The notes: generated by a model from the letters alone, not told the origin. A DNA stretch of 64,000 bases from Pleomorphomonas sp. (GCA_029976075.1 JARKNW010000001.1:1-64000), one strand, 5' to 3'; counted from the stretch's first letter, positions 38,817 through 48,255 are shown. A program made the numbers and translations.

Positions 38817-39689
38817 ATGACCGAACCCAAGATTTTCTCCCAGCCGTCAAGGATGCGCTGGGACCTGCGCCTTACCGATCACCCGCTCAGCTCATACACG
38901 CCGCTCAACGAGGCGGCAGCCGCGGCCGCCCAGACCGACGCGACCGTTGGTGATCTGACGCCCAACGACCATGTGGTGGTCTATTTCAGCAGCCGTCATT
39001 TCATCCCCTACTGGGGCGCCAAGTGCGCCATTTCGCTGATGATGCTGGAGCCGGAGGGCATCAAGCCACGGCATTATTTCACGCTGCCGTTTTTCTATTG
39101 GAATTTCAAACACATCCTTACTCATTCGACGAAGATCATCAGAAGATGTCCCAATGCGGTCTTCTTCAACCCGCACACCTGTACGACGCCACCGGGCGAC
39201 GTTGAAAAGACCAAGCACATCTCGCTGATCGCCTCCAAGAAGCGAGACCTTTACGGACACCGCCTGCGGCACATCGTTGCCGATGCCTGCCGCGACAAAC
39301 TGGATCTCTATGGGCGGGCCTACAAATCGATCCATTCGAAGTCGGAAGCACTTGTCGACTACCGCTTCTCCGTCGCCATCGAAAACAGTCGGTATGGCGG
39401 CTACTTCACCGAGAAGATCCTGGACTGTTTCATCAACAAGACGGTCCCCATCTACTGGGGCGACCCGGAAATCGGCAACCATTTCGATGCCGCAGGCATT
39501 ATCTACTGTCAAAGCGAGGAAGAGCTGATCCGCGCCATCAACACCGTGACCGAGAAGGATTATGAGTCACGACGAGCCGCTATCGAAAACAACTTCGCAG
39601 CGGCGCTCAAATATACCAACATCAATGCCATGCTCTCCGAGACCATGGGCAAGCTGGCAAAAGCTGATATGAGTTCTCGCGACAGGTAG
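38817..39689 (+). CDS. GT10 family alpha-1,3/4-fucosyltransferase
   Basis: 290 residues. The C-terminal half holds the hallmark donor motif: YRFSVAIENSRYGGYF, then TEKILDCFINKTVPIYWG, ending DPEIG. The N-terminal half is shorter than Helicobacter FucT and has no heptad repeats or signal, so a cytoplasmic enzyme using GDP-fucose is likely. It would decorate a surface polysaccharide or lipopolysaccharide. No other glycan gene is adjacent, so acceptor and GDP-fucose source are unknown. It lies isolated between a terminator and a gene-free stretch, which hints at independent acquisition. Confidence 0.9.
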   Translation: MTEPKIFSQPSRMRWDLRLTDHPLSSYTPLNEAAAAAAQTDATVGDLTPNDHVVVYFSSRHFIPYWGAKCAISLMMLEPEGIKPRHYFTLPFFYWNFKHILTHSTKIIRRCPNAVFFNPHTCTTPPGDVEKTKHISLIASKKRDLYGHRLRHIVADACRDKLDLYGRAYKSIHSKSEALVDYRFSVAIENSRYGGYFTEKILDCFINKTVPIYWGDPEIGNHFDAAGIIYCQSEEELIRAINTVTEKDYESRRAAIENNFAAALKYTNINAMLSETMGKLAKADMSSRDR

Positions 39690-40079
39690 CCGCTACGCGC
39701 TCCAGAGCTAGCCGTTTGCGGAGTCCTATCGCGACAGGGACTACGAACATCGGTCAGACGCCTCGTGCGAGGGCAATGGCGTCTGCACCTGCCGGATAAT
39801 AGAGCCGGTCAGACGCGTCGTTGGCAGCCAGCCATACCACCCCTTTCCCTCGTTGTGGGCGCAGCCGCCAGCTCGTTCAGCACGGCCTTCAGTCGCCATG
39901 TCGGTCAGCCACCCGGCCGGTTCATGCGGGACGCCGGGGCTCACGATGATGCACACCTCGACCGGCAGAGGTTGCGCTGATCTGCGTCCCGCATCTTGCA
40001 TCTCTCCCGAGAGGTATCGCGTTATAAGCTCGTTCGAAATCGCACCGCATCAGCCTCCCGGCAATGAAAGGCGCTCAAG
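39690..40079. other. Gene-free stretch with short direct repeats
   Basis: 390 bases with no convincing gene. TCGCGACAGG occurs at 39678-39687 and 39729-39738; CGGTCAGACGC occurs at 39751-39761 and 39806-39816. The frames across it on both strands show no family and no good ribosome sites. The end of the stretch must hold the promoter of the MTH1187 gene (GAAAGG precedes its ATG). Confidence 0.5.
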
Positions 40080-40391
40080 ATGGTCCTCCTGGAATTTGCG
40101 ATGTATCCCGTCGGCAAGGGCGAGAGCCTCAGCCCTTACGTTGCGCGCTCGCTCGACATCATCGACAAGAGCGGCGTCGCCTACCAGCTCACCCCGATGG
40201 GCACCATCCTGGAAGGTGAGTGGAACGATGTGATGGCCGTCGTGACGAAGTGCTTCGAAGCGACGCGCGCTGATTGCCCGCGTGTCGAAGTCGCACTGAA
40301 GGTCGATTATCGCGAGGGGGACACGAGCCGCCTCGCGACCAAGATCGCATCGGTGGAAGACAAGCTGGGCCGCAAGCTCAGCACCGGTTGA
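40080..40391 (+). CDS. MTH1187 / DUF77 thiamine-binding protein
   Basis: 103 residues with the family pattern: LLEFAMYPVGKGESLSPYVA, then YQLTPMGTILEG, VEVALKVDYREG and ATKIASVEDKLG. This ferredoxin-like fold binds thiamine or its pyrimidine part, as in the YkoF-related ThiT partners. It may serve as carrier or sensor; TenA in this window is the only other thiamine gene. Its end overlaps the convergent dehydrogenase gene by 14 bases. Confidence 0.88.
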   Translation: MVLLEFAMYPVGKGESLSPYVARSLDIIDKSGVAYQLTPMGTILEGEWNDVMAVVTKCFEATRADCPRVEVALKVDYREGDTSRLATKIASVEDKLGRKLSTG

Positions 40392-41370
40392 AGGCTGGGC
40401 CGGTATTGGCATCCTTCATCGTCGACTGGATGAATGCGGCCGATTCCGAGAGCTTTTTTGCCTCCCAGTCGTTCAACTTGACCGGAAGCTGCCTGAGGAT
40501 GCCCGCGCGACCGATCAGGCAAGGCATGCTCAGCGCAACGTCGCCGTCATAACCATATTGCCCGCGAAGCGTGGTGGAAGCCGGATAGACGCTGCGCTCG
40601 TCAAGAAGAACGGCTTTCGACATGGTGATGGCCGCTTGGGCAACGCCGGCGTTGGTCCAGCCCTTGCCGTTCAGCACCTCGTAGGCCGCGCTGACGATCT
40701 TTGTCTTCACCACATCCGGGTCGCGAATGTCCTGTCCGGCCTCGAAATACTCGCCAAGCTCCTCGAAGGGGATGCCGCCGACATTGACGTGGCTGAGAAC
40801 CGGGAACGCCGTCCGGCCGTGCTCGCCCATCATGAATCCCGTCACCGACTTCGGGTCGATGCCGTAGGCGCCGGCAACCAGCTTGCGCAGGCGAGCCGAG
40901 TCGAGCATCGTACCGGTGCCGAACACCCGGCCGCGCGGATAGCCGAACTCATTCTCGGCGATGTAGACCATCGTATCCAGCGGGTTGGTGATCAGGATGA
41001 CGATGGCATCCTTCGTGTACCGGGTGATGCCCGCCATGACCTCGCGAATGACAACGCAGTTGGCCTTGGTCAGAAGAGCGCGATCGGGTTCGGCCTTCGG
41101 CTTGTTCGGATCGGGCAGGACACTGGAGCCAGCCGCAACGATGATCACGTCAGCGTCGGCACACTGTTCGTAACCGCCATCGGTAACGTCGACGTTGGTC
41201 ATGTAGGTCAGCGCAGTCGCATGCGCCTGATCAAGCGCTTCGCCATAGGCGACGTTCTTGAGAATATCGATGACGCCGATCTTTCCGAACAGTCCGGTTT
41301 TCATGGCATCGGCGAGCACATAGGAGCCGACGTGCCCAACGCCGACGACGACCAGCTTGTTTGTATGCAC
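40378..41370 (-). CDS. Lactate/2-hydroxyisocaproate dehydrogenase-like enzyme
   Basis: 330 residues. The NAD motif VGVGHVGSYVLAD is followed by the substrate loop AGSSVLPDPNKPKAEPDR, which is several residues longer than in LDH (AGANQKPGETR). Then come NPLDTMVY, GTGTMLDSARLR and the catalytic His in MMGEHGRTAF. The extended loop and LNGKGWTNAGVA resemble L-HicDH, so a larger 2-keto acid substrate is possible. It differs clearly from the family member at 18408. It stands alone and is convergent with the MTH1187 gene. Confidence 0.86.
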   Translation of the reverse strand: MHTNKLVVVGVGHVGSYVLADAMKTGLFGKIGVIDILKNVAYGEALDQAHATALTYMTNVDVTDGGYEQCADADVIIVAAGSSVLPDPNKPKAEPDRALLTKANCVVIREVMAGITRYTKDAIVILITNPLDTMVYIAENEFGYPRGRVFGTGTMLDSARLRKLVAGAYGIDPKSVTGFMMGEHGRTAFPVLSHVNVGGIPFEELGEYFEAGQDIRDPDVVKTKIVSAAYEVLNGKGWTNAGVAQAAITMSKAVLLDERSVYPASTTLRGQYGYDGDVALSMPCLIGRAGILRQLPVKLNDWEAKKLSESAAFIQSTMKDANTGPAFNRC

Positions 41371-41728
41371 GATTTCACTTCCTGAAGGTAACGGTTTGCG
41401 TCCAAGACGCCTCGTTCCCCCGACCGTTGGCGCCTCAACGGCAAGGTCTGCTCCTACTCCGGCAGCAAAACCCGAACAAGCTCATTTCGCGAGCATTTCG
41501 CGCATCACATGACGAAAAAATGCTTTTGACCTCAAACGGCTGCAAGAAAACTCCGAAACTCAAACGCCCCATTTGCCCATCGGGCGCGCGGATATCATCG
41601 AAAATTCACATAACCGTCAGGAAACCGGAACCTCTCCAACAACAGAATCCGTTTCCTGGTTTTCAGGTCGCGGCTTTCCTGGTCGCGCGTCATCCTGTTC
41701 GCCTTCCGCCAGACCAGAGGTATCCGTC

Positions 41729-42643
41729 ATGCCCAACATCGTTGCCGCCGGATTCAGTGCCAGCTCGACGGATGGCGAAATTGAAAGCCTGGGTGAAGAC
41801 CTTGCCAGGCTGGTCTCCATCGGTGCCGACGTGGCGGAACTCGGCCTCAGCGGTATCGACCTCGTGGCTGGCGGCAGAGTGATCGACAACCGTCTCCGGC
41901 GGCTGGCAACCATGACCGCCCGCCTGCCGTTGCGCTACAGCGTGCATGGTCTGGTGTCATCCAATTTCATGGATCCCGAGACCCTGCCTCTGCAACTTGC
42001 GGCCGCCAAGGCGCTGGTCGAGGTATGCGACCGCATCGAAGCCCGCGTGCTTGTGCAGCACGGGGGCGAACTCAGGCCGGAGCAGATCAGAGAAAGGGCC
42101 GGAGCCGACCTGCGCCAATGCGAGGCGCTTCTGGAACTGGCGGAGTTCGCCCGCCGCTACGACGTGCGCATCGCGCTCGAAAACATCTTTACGACAGAGG
42201 AAGGGCAATATCGGCAGACGCCTGCCAAACTGGCGACGACCGTCAGGGAAATAGACCATCCTAACCTGATGGCACTCATCGATTTCAGCCACGCCTACAT
42301 CGAAGCGACCTATCGTGGGCTCGACTTCAAAGCGGAACTGGCAGCCATGGCACCGGTTACCGGCCACCTTCACGTGCATGATAGCTTCGGTCGCCCGCTG
42401 GGCCGTTTCAAACCCTTCTATCCGCAGGAAGTAACGGCACTCGGCCTTGGTGACCTGCACATGCCGCTCGGCTGGGGTGACATCGACTGGGAAATGCTGT
42501 TTGCCGAGATCGACGTGCTTCCGGACACATTCCTGATCATGGAGATCGAGGCGCGGTACCGTTCGGAGCAGTCAGAATCCCTATCGATCGCCCGGCGGTT
42601 GATCGACATCAACACCCGCCGCACGGCAAGGGCAGCCGAGTGA
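41729..42643 (+). CDS. Sugar-phosphate isomerase/epimerase (AP-endonuclease-2 TIM barrel)
   Basis: 304 residues, xylose-isomerase-like barrel. Metal-site text: YSVHGLV, VLVQHGGE, ALENIFTTEEG (Glu), LIDFSHAYIE (Asp-His), HLHVHDSFG and IMEIEARY. Such proteins isomerise or epimerise sugars or related polyols; the exact substrate is unknown. The start at 41729 follows AGAGG by eight bases; the 52 codons before it look non-coding. Convergent with the NSS transporter, with a shared hairpin between. Confidence 0.85.
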   Translation: MPNIVAAGFSASSTDGEIESLGEDLARLVSIGADVAELGLSGIDLVAGGRVIDNRLRRLATMTARLPLRYSVHGLVSSNFMDPETLPLQLAAAKALVEVCDRIEARVLVQHGGELRPEQIRERAGADLRQCEALLELAEFARRYDVRIALENIFTTEEGQYRQTPAKLATTVREIDHPNLMALIDFSHAYIEATYRGLDFKAELAAMAPVTGHLHVHDSFGRPLGRFKPFYPQEVTALGLGDLHMPLGWGDIDWEMLFAEIDVLPDTFLIMEIEARYRSEQSESLSIARRLIDINTRRTARAAE

Positions 42644-42646
42644 CTG

Positions 42647-42684
42647 GCGGGAGGAACACCGAAGAATTCCAGCATTCCTCCCGC
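42647..42684. terminator. Bidirectional terminator hairpin
   Basis: GCGGGAGGAA (42647-42656) and TTCCTCCCGC (42675-42684) are perfect 10-bp arms in the 55 bases between two convergent genes. This placement suits termination on both strands. Confidence 0.6.
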
Positions 42685-42698
42685 ACAACCAGCATTCC

Positions 42699-44054
42699 TC
42701 AGAACACCTTCAGACCGTTCAGGAGGACGATGACGATGGCAACCGGCGCTACGAAGCGGACGAGGAAATAGACGCTCCGAATCGCGAGACGATTGATCGG
42801 CGACCCCACCTCTGCGAGCCGCTTCTCAGGTGCTGCCAGGCCATAGACCCAGCCGACGAACAGGCAGATCAGGATGCCGCCTACCGGCAGCAGGATGTTC
42901 GAGCTCAGGAAGTCGAAGAGATCGAACGGATTGAGACCGAATATCTTGAAGTTGGCCGTCAGGCTCTGCGAGAGAGCGGCGGGCACGCCAAGCACGGCAA
43001 TCATGGCAATGGTGCTGATCGCGGCCATCTTCCTTGGAAGATGGAAGCGCTCGGACAGGATGGCCACCATGACCTCCAAAAGGGAGAGAATGGCGCCGAC
43101 GCTGGCGATGGCGGTCAACAGGAAGAACAGCGCCATGAACACCGTGCCGCCCGGCATCGAGGTGAACACGGCCGGAATGGTCATGAATACCAGCGACGGC
43201 CCGGCAGCCGGCTCGAACCCGAAGGCGAACACCGCCGGAAAAATGGCGATGCCGGCCAGAAGCGACACCGACAGGTCAGCGAAGACGACGCGCGTCGCCG
43301 TGGCCGCGATGTTCTGATCTTCCCGGAAATAGCTGCCGTAGGTCAGCATGGTGCCCATGCCGAGCGACAGCTTGAAGAAGGCGAGCCCGAGGGCCGTCAG
43401 CATCACCGCCGGGGTGATCTTGGCAAAGTCGGGGCTGAACAGGAAAGCGAGCCCCTGCCCGGCACCCGAAAGAGTGAGGCTGCGGATGCAAAGGACCAGA
43501 AGCAGAATGAAGAGCAGCGGCATCAGGCGCCGGGTCACCGCCTCGATTCCCTTCGACACACCGAAGGCGATGATGAAACCAGTGAGGCCCAGTACAACCC
43601 ACTGCCAGAGCAACGACGACCATGGATTGGACACGAGCTGCCCGAACACCACCTCGGCCGCCTTCGGATCGGTGGTGGCGATCTCTCCGGACAACGACTT
43701 GAAGATATAGGCATAAACCCAGCCGGCCACCTCGGAGTAGAAGGCCGAGATGAGAAGCGCGGCGAGGAATCCCATCCAGCCGATCGCTTTCCACCACCAA
43801 TGGTTCTTCGGCGCGAGTTTTTCGAATGTGGAAATCGCGTCCGCCCGCGCCGTCCGGCCGAGCATGATCTCCGAAATCATCACCGGCAGGCCGACGATGA
43901 GGGTGGCGGCAAGATAGACCAAAAGAAAGCCGGCACCGCCGTTGGTGCCGGTCAACGATGGAAATTTCCAGATGTTGCCGAGACCGACAGCCGACCCGAG
44001 AGTGGCCATCAGTGCACCGAACGTACTGGTAAACCCGTCACGACCTTGAGACAT
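42699..44054 (-). CDS. Sodium-dependent transporter of the NSS (SNF) family
   Basis: 451 residues with 11-12 membrane helices. The N-terminal signature GSAVGLGNIWKFP is unmistakable, followed by TNGGAGFLLVY (unwound TM1 region and Na+ site), TLGSAV and GMGTMLTYGSYF in TM6. It imports an amino acid or similar with Na+. Substrate not readable. Single gene with its own promoter space (44055-44229). Confidence 0.93.
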   Translation of the reverse strand: MSQGRDGFTSTFGALMATLGSAVGLGNIWKFPSLTGTNGGAGFLLVYLAATLIVGLPVMISEIMLGRTARADAISTFEKLAPKNHWWWKAIGWMGFLAALLISAFYSEVAGWVYAYIFKSLSGEIATTDPKAAEVVFGQLVSNPWSSLLWQWVVLGLTGFIIAFGVSKGIEAVTRRLMPLLFILLLVLCIRSLTLSGAGQGLAFLFSPDFAKITPAVMLTALGLAFFKLSLGMGTMLTYGSYFREDQNIAATATRVVFADLSVSLLAGIAIFPAVFAFGFEPAAGPSLVFMTIPAVFTSMPGGTVFMALFFLLTAIASVGAILSLLEVMVAILSERFHLPRKMAAISTIAMIAVLGVPAALSQSLTANFKIFGLNPFDLFDFLSSNILLPVGGILICLFVGWVYGLAAPEKRLAEVGSPINRLAIRSVYFLVRFVAPVAIVIVLLNGLKVF

Positions 44055-44229
44055 TTCCGCTTCGCCCCCTGCGACCTTATTCGTTTGACAAAGCTATCGA
44101 TCAGCGGCGGAACGCATTCAAGATAGGGGCGCACACCACCCTTCATCATCTTGTGCAAAAGATGGTTCGGGCGCAGGCAGTTTTCGGAACCGATGGCTTC
44201 AGATGCACTGAGACAGCGTCCGCATCTGA

Positions 44230-45966
44230 TCAGTGGTTGGTAGGCTGCATAAGAGCCGCGAGCTGTCGATCCCGCGCGGTGCACACGATCGAGTGGGTCA
44301 GCTCGTCGGAAACGCCGACCGACGAGAGGACGGCCTCGGAGAGTTGCATGCTGGCTTCGAGTGGCAGCAAGACGACCTTGGAAGCCCCGGAGACCAGCAA
44401 GAGCTTGGCATGCTGGGTATCGTGGGCACGGGCGAAAATCGGCAGTTCCGGCCACTCTGCCCGAGCGACACGCACGACATCGGCAGCCGCGGCGGCATCA
44501 TTCATGGTGACCACCAGCACGGCAGCCCGACCGGTTCCGAGCCGCTTCAGCAGGGGGCGTTGGACCGCGTTTCCCCAGTGTATGGCGATACCGCTTTTCC
44601 TGAGGCCATTGACGGTAACTGCATCCAAGTCAACGGCAGCGAATGGAATGCCGGCCTCATGCAATGCATCGCCGACCGCCCGGCCGACGCGACCATAGCC
44701 AGCAATGACCACGTGGCCGTCCTCCTTCTCGGGAGGAAGATCCTGAACGGGCTTTTCATCGCTCAGGAGGCGGGGCACGAGCCGGCCCGTGATGGCACCG
44801 ACCGCCGGAGCCGAAAGCATGGAGAGCCCAACGACCACCACGAGGAGACTACTGGTATCGGCTGAGATCAAGCCGAAGGCTCCGGCGAGGCCGACCACGA
44901 CGAACACGAACTCGCTGCCACCGGCAAGCAACAGGGACAACTCGATGGTCAGGGATTTGGGAAAACCGATTATCTTGCAGATGACAAGAAGCAAGACCGC
45001 CTTGATCGCAACGAATCCGATCAGGGCTGCAAGGTGCCGCAGGGGATCCGTGGCCACGCGGTCGAGGTCGATGCCAAGTCCGACCGACACGAAAAAGACC
45101 CCGAGCAGCAGCCCCTTTACCGGCTCGATATCGACGGCGATCTGATGGCGGTATTCGGTTTCCGAAACCAACAGGCCCGCGAGAAAAGCACCGAGTACCA
45201 GCGACAGGCCAATCGCTTCCGTGAGAACCGCCGTACCAATCGCCGTGACGAGAACCGCTGCCAGAAACAGCTCGCGGATACCGGTGGCGATCACCATTCG
45301 AAAAAGGCGCCGAAGAAGCAGGCGGCCCAACACCAGAATGACCGCTATGGCGACAGCGGCCTTGATGGCGGCCAGGGCAAGGTCGAGAAGAACGGGCTGC
45401 CCCCCAGGATTGCCGAAAGCCTGCGTCATCAGGAGCACGGGGACAACCGCCACGTCCTGGAACAGCAGGATGGCAAGTGCCGAACGCCCGAGCCGACTGC
45501 CGACCGCGCCGCGCTCGGTCAGTATCTGCATGATGATTGCCGTCGACGACATCGACAGGGCTGAGCCGACGACCAGAGCGGCAGGTGGGGTGAGGCCGAT
45601 GACAAGCAGGACGGCAGCCATCACCACCGTCGTCGCAATCATCTGGATACTGCCCAAGCCAAAGACACGAACTCGCATCGCCCACAAGCGATCGAGAGAA
45701 AGCTCCAAGCCGATCATGAACAGCAGGAAAACCAAGCCGAGTTCGGAAAGGATGGCGATGCCAGCCCGATCAGTGATCAGGAGATAGCTGATACCCGGAA
45801 GGGTGCCGGAAAAACGTCCAAGCCCACCGGGGCCAAGCAGCAGACCGATCCCGAGAAAGCCGATGATCGGGCTGATCCGCAGACGGTGCATGAACGGAAG
45901 CACAATACCGGCCGCCGCCAAGAACACGACTGTTTCGCGGAGGTCGAGCGCCACATCGGCAGTCAT
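44230..45966 (-). CDS. CPA2 cation:proton antiporter with RCK domain (KefB/YbaL type)
   Basis: 578 residues. About 12 membrane helices with ISPIIGFLGIGLLLGPGG split as ISPIIGFLGIG and LLLGPGG, ELGLVFLLFMIGLELS, and the SSTAIIMQIL region. A cytoplasmic TrkA-N/RCK domain starts HVVIAGYGRVGRAVGDAL at about residue 415 and ends in VARAEWPELPIFARAHD. It exchanges K+ or Na+ for H+. The second potassium-related locus in this window besides kdp. Confidence 0.92.
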   Translation of the reverse strand: MTADVALDLRETVVFLAAAGIVLPFMHRLRISPIIGFLGIGLLLGPGGLGRFSGTLPGISYLLITDRAGIAILSELGLVFLLFMIGLELSLDRLWAMRVRVFGLGSIQMIATTVVMAAVLLVIGLTPPAALVVGSALSMSSTAIIMQILTERGAVGSRLGRSALAILLFQDVAVVPVLLMTQAFGNPGGQPVLLDLALAAIKAAVAIAVILVLGRLLLRRLFRMVIATGIRELFLAAVLVTAIGTAVLTEAIGLSLVLGAFLAGLLVSETEYRHQIAVDIEPVKGLLLGVFFVSVGLGIDLDRVATDPLRHLAALIGFVAIKAVLLLVICKIIGFPKSLTIELSLLLAGGSEFVFVVVGLAGAFGLISADTSSLLVVVVGLSMLSAPAVGAITGRLVPRLLSDEKPVQDLPPEKEDGHVVIAGYGRVGRAVGDALHEAGIPFAAVDLDAVTVNGLRKSGIAIHWGNAVQRPLLKRLGTGRAAVLVVTMNDAAAAADVVRVARAEWPELPIFARAHDTQHAKLLLVSGASKVVLLPLEASMQLSEAVLSSVGVSDELTHSIVCTARDRQLAALMQPTNH

Positions 45967-46062
45967 GGAATAGGCCTCCCCACACGGCGCATTCTATCGG
46001 GAGGCCCTTGCTGAAGTAATAAGCAATGGCGGCAAATTCACCGCGGGGCGAAAGACTTGCGA

Positions 46063-46770
46063 CTACATCGGCGCCCAGGCGGCGTTCCGGAAGAGAGCCG
46101 GCACAGGATCAAGCGCCGGGAAGGTTTCATCCGGCTGGTAATCGGACGGCCGCTGGCGGCCCGTCTCCCTGTCGATCCAGATGCAGCGGAAGCCCAGATC
46201 GCGCGCGGCAACCAGATCGAGATGCGGACTGGCGCAGATGTGGACGACCTCCGCTCGGCCGATACCAAGCGCCGCATGCGCATAATCGAAGATCTCTCGG
46301 TTTGGCTTGTAAGCGCCCGCCTGCTGGGCCGTGATGACCCTGTCAATGTGCCCGCCAAGTTGGGCGACATTGCCGGCGATGATTTCGTCGTCGGTGTTGG
46401 AAATGATGCAGAGCCTGAAGCCCAGCTTCTTCAGCGCAGCGAGTGCCGGCACGACCTCGGGAAACGGCGGCATGCGCGAAATGCCGCCCGTAAGGATTTC
46501 AATATCGCCCGGCGAATGGCGGAGGTTCAGCTCATCCATCGCCAGACGGAGCCCCTCGCCCGCAACCGTTCGGAACGACTTGTGGGGGCGTTCGGCTTCC
46601 AGTGCGTGCTCATACTTGTCGTAGATCCGTATCAGCGTTTCCGGATCGACGTTGGAACCAGGATATTTTGCAAGGATTGCCTGGACGGCGGCCAAGAGGC
46701 CCTCATCCCACTGAATAAGCGTGCCGTAGCAGTCGAAGGTCAGCCATTCAGGCCGAGATCCGGAAAGCAT
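46063..46770 (-). CDS. Haloacid dehalogenase, type II (HAD superfamily)
   Basis: 235 residues. Motif I is FDCYGTLIQWD with the nucleophile Asp; motif II SNTDDE; motif III Lys in AGAYKPNREIF; motif IV ICASPHLDLVAARDLG. It hydrolyses L-2-haloacids in known members, though many relatives act on phosphate esters. The start MLSGSRPEWLTF follows AAAGGG; 35 codons upstream overlap the preceding gene's stop region and are rejected. Downstream of the truncated dehydratase, same strand. Confidence 0.87.
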   Translation of the reverse strand: MLSGSRPEWLTFDCYGTLIQWDEGLLAAVQAILAKYPGSNVDPETLIRIYDKYEHALEAERPHKSFRTVAGEGLRLAMDELNLRHSPGDIEILTGGISRMPPFPEVVPALAALKKLGFRLCIISNTDDEIIAGNVAQLGGHIDRVITAQQAGAYKPNREIFDYAHAALGIGRAEVVHICASPHLDLVAARDLGFRCIWIDRETGRQRPSDYQPDETFPALDPVPALFRNAAWAPM

Positions 46771-46831
46771 GAGGAGTCCCTTTCCTAAAGCCGTGCAGCT
46801 GGTGGCTGCCTGGCAGCCGCCTGGCACGTGT

Positions 46832-47236
46832 TCAAAAGCGCGGCATGACAGCGCCTTCTGAGGCCGGCGCCACATGTTCGGAATAGAACTTCAGATACCC
46901 CCGCTTGATCCGCGGCTCCGGCGCGACGTAGGCACTCCAGCGTGCCTGGATCTCGGTCTCGGACACATCGAGGTCGAGTTTGCGTGTCGCAAGATCGATG
47001 TGGATCGCATCGCCATCCTTCACCACCGCGATCACGCCGCCACGCGCCACCTTCCACGCTTGGCGAAGACGATCGTTCTCGGGCGAGAAGCCCCGATACG
47101 TGTTAACGATCGCGATTATCGACCGCTCGAACTCTTCGTCAATCGATGCCGCGCCCTTGCCCCAGGCACGCTGCAACGAACGCTCGACCCTGGTGAACTG
47201 TTTCTGACTACGCCCGCGGTGGTCGGTCTTGTCCAT
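46832..47236 (-). pseudogene. IlvD/Edd-family dehydratase with a large in-frame internal deletion
   Basis: 134 residues. The first part (IDEEFERSIIAIVNTYRGF, then SPENDRLRQAWKVARGG) matches the N-terminus of dihydroxy-acid or sugar-acid dehydratases. From residue 68 it jumps straight to their C-terminus (VIAVVKDGDAIHIDLATRKL, then PEPRIKRGYLKFY and SEGAV). Family length is about 560-600, so some 400-450 residues including the Fe-S cysteines and active site are gone, without a frameshift. The joint falls near 47035. A good AAGGGG site precedes the ATG. It sits between a GntR regulator and a HAD gene, so it looks like the wreck of a sugar-acid locus. Confidence 0.78.
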
Positions 47237-47413
47237 GGCTTTGTTCCCCTTGCCATTAGCCTTCATGAACCGATGAGGCATAGATGTCATGAACCAAAAT
47301 GAACATCAATCGATTGTCTGACAACGCGCACAACATAATCACCCGATGTCACGCGTGCCACCACGGTGCCTCGGACGCGGATATTGAACCAAATACCTGG
47401 AACTAATAGAAAA

Positions 47414-48112
47414 TTAGTTTTCCCCGACGGCCGAAAGATAAGCCACGAGCTTTTCGCCTTCTTGCTCGTTGTGCTCAACGGCGGCTCTGACAGCGCTGTC
47501 GACATCGCCTGCTGACAGGCTCTCGACGATGGGGTGGTGCTGACCGACGATGGAGTTCGGATCCAGCAGTGCGTCGCTGGAAGCAATGTAGATTCGAACC
47601 TGCTGCTCGACTTGAGCATATTGCTCGGCCAGTCGCCGGTGCCGGGCAAGATCAATGATCGTGCGATGCAGGGCAAAATCCGCGTCGGCAATCTGCTTGC
47701 GACAGCCATTCTCACAAGCGACCTTTAACCTGCCGAAGGCGTTGTCGATGGACGCGACCATTGCCGACGACGGACCGCTGTTCCGGATTTCCGTTGCCAC
47801 CAGCCTCGACGCCAGCGCCTCCAAGCTCGACCTGAGCGTATAGAGCTCCCAGGCATCGTGGGCGCTGAGCGACATCACCATCCAGCCGGTATAGGGAATC
47901 TGGTCGATCAGCCCTTCCTGAGCCAGTTGGTGAAAGGCCGTCCGGATCGTCGCCCGGGAAACGCCCAGGTGCTCGGCCATCCGGATCTCGGTGAGCCGCG
48001 TCCCGGGCGGAATCTCGCCTTCCAAAATCCCCTGTCGCAAGGCAGCGGCGGTCTGGACCTCGGCGCTGAGTTTCTGAACTTTGGGGATGTTGAATTCCGG
48101 CCCGGTCGACAT
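47414..48112 (-). CDS. GntR-family transcriptional regulator, FCD (FadR) subgroup
   Basis: 232 residues. The N-terminal winged helix has ILEGEIPPGTRLTEIRMAEH then LGVSRATIRTAFHQLAQEG, and an all-helical FCD effector domain follows (LYTLRSSLEALASRL ... ADADFALHRTI, GQHHPIVESL). The Asp/His metal-ligand pattern of FCD domains is present, suggesting an organic acid ligand. Its promoter carries the palindrome ATTGTCGACAAT, so autoregulation is likely. The natural target would be the downstream dehydratase, now deleted. Confidence 0.9.
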   Translation of the reverse strand: MSTGPEFNIPKVQKLSAEVQTAAALRQGILEGEIPPGTRLTEIRMAEHLGVSRATIRTAFHQLAQEGLIDQIPYTGWMVMSLSAHDAWELYTLRSSLEALASRLVATEIRNSGPSSAMVASIDNAFGRLKVACENGCRKQIADADFALHRTIIDLARHRRLAEQYAQVEQQVRIYIASSDALLDPNSIVGQHHPIVESLSAGDVDSAVRAAVEHNEQEGEKLVAYLSAVGEN

Positions 48113-48139
48113 GATCGATAGCTAACACGCCAGTTGTTT

Positions 48140-48151
48140 ATTGTCGACAAT
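48140..48151. promoter_or_regulatory. Probable GntR/FCD operator
   Basis: ATTGTCGACAAT is a perfect 12-bp palindrome 28 bases before the gntR start. It fits the TTGT-nn-ACAA form bound by FadR-subgroup GntR proteins. Confidence 0.6.
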
Positions 48152-48255
48152 CGAGCGTGTAGGGCATGCGGTTGGCTATGGACCGAGCCGAGACGACAGC
48201 CAGCGCAAGTCATTGATTGGTGCAGAGCTAAGACGACCTGCGGATGCCCCTTCTG

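Noticed and set aside
39741-40001. Minus-strand frame in the 39690-40079 gap
   Set aside because: No ribosome site, no recognisable motif, and overlapping plus-strand frames look equally random.
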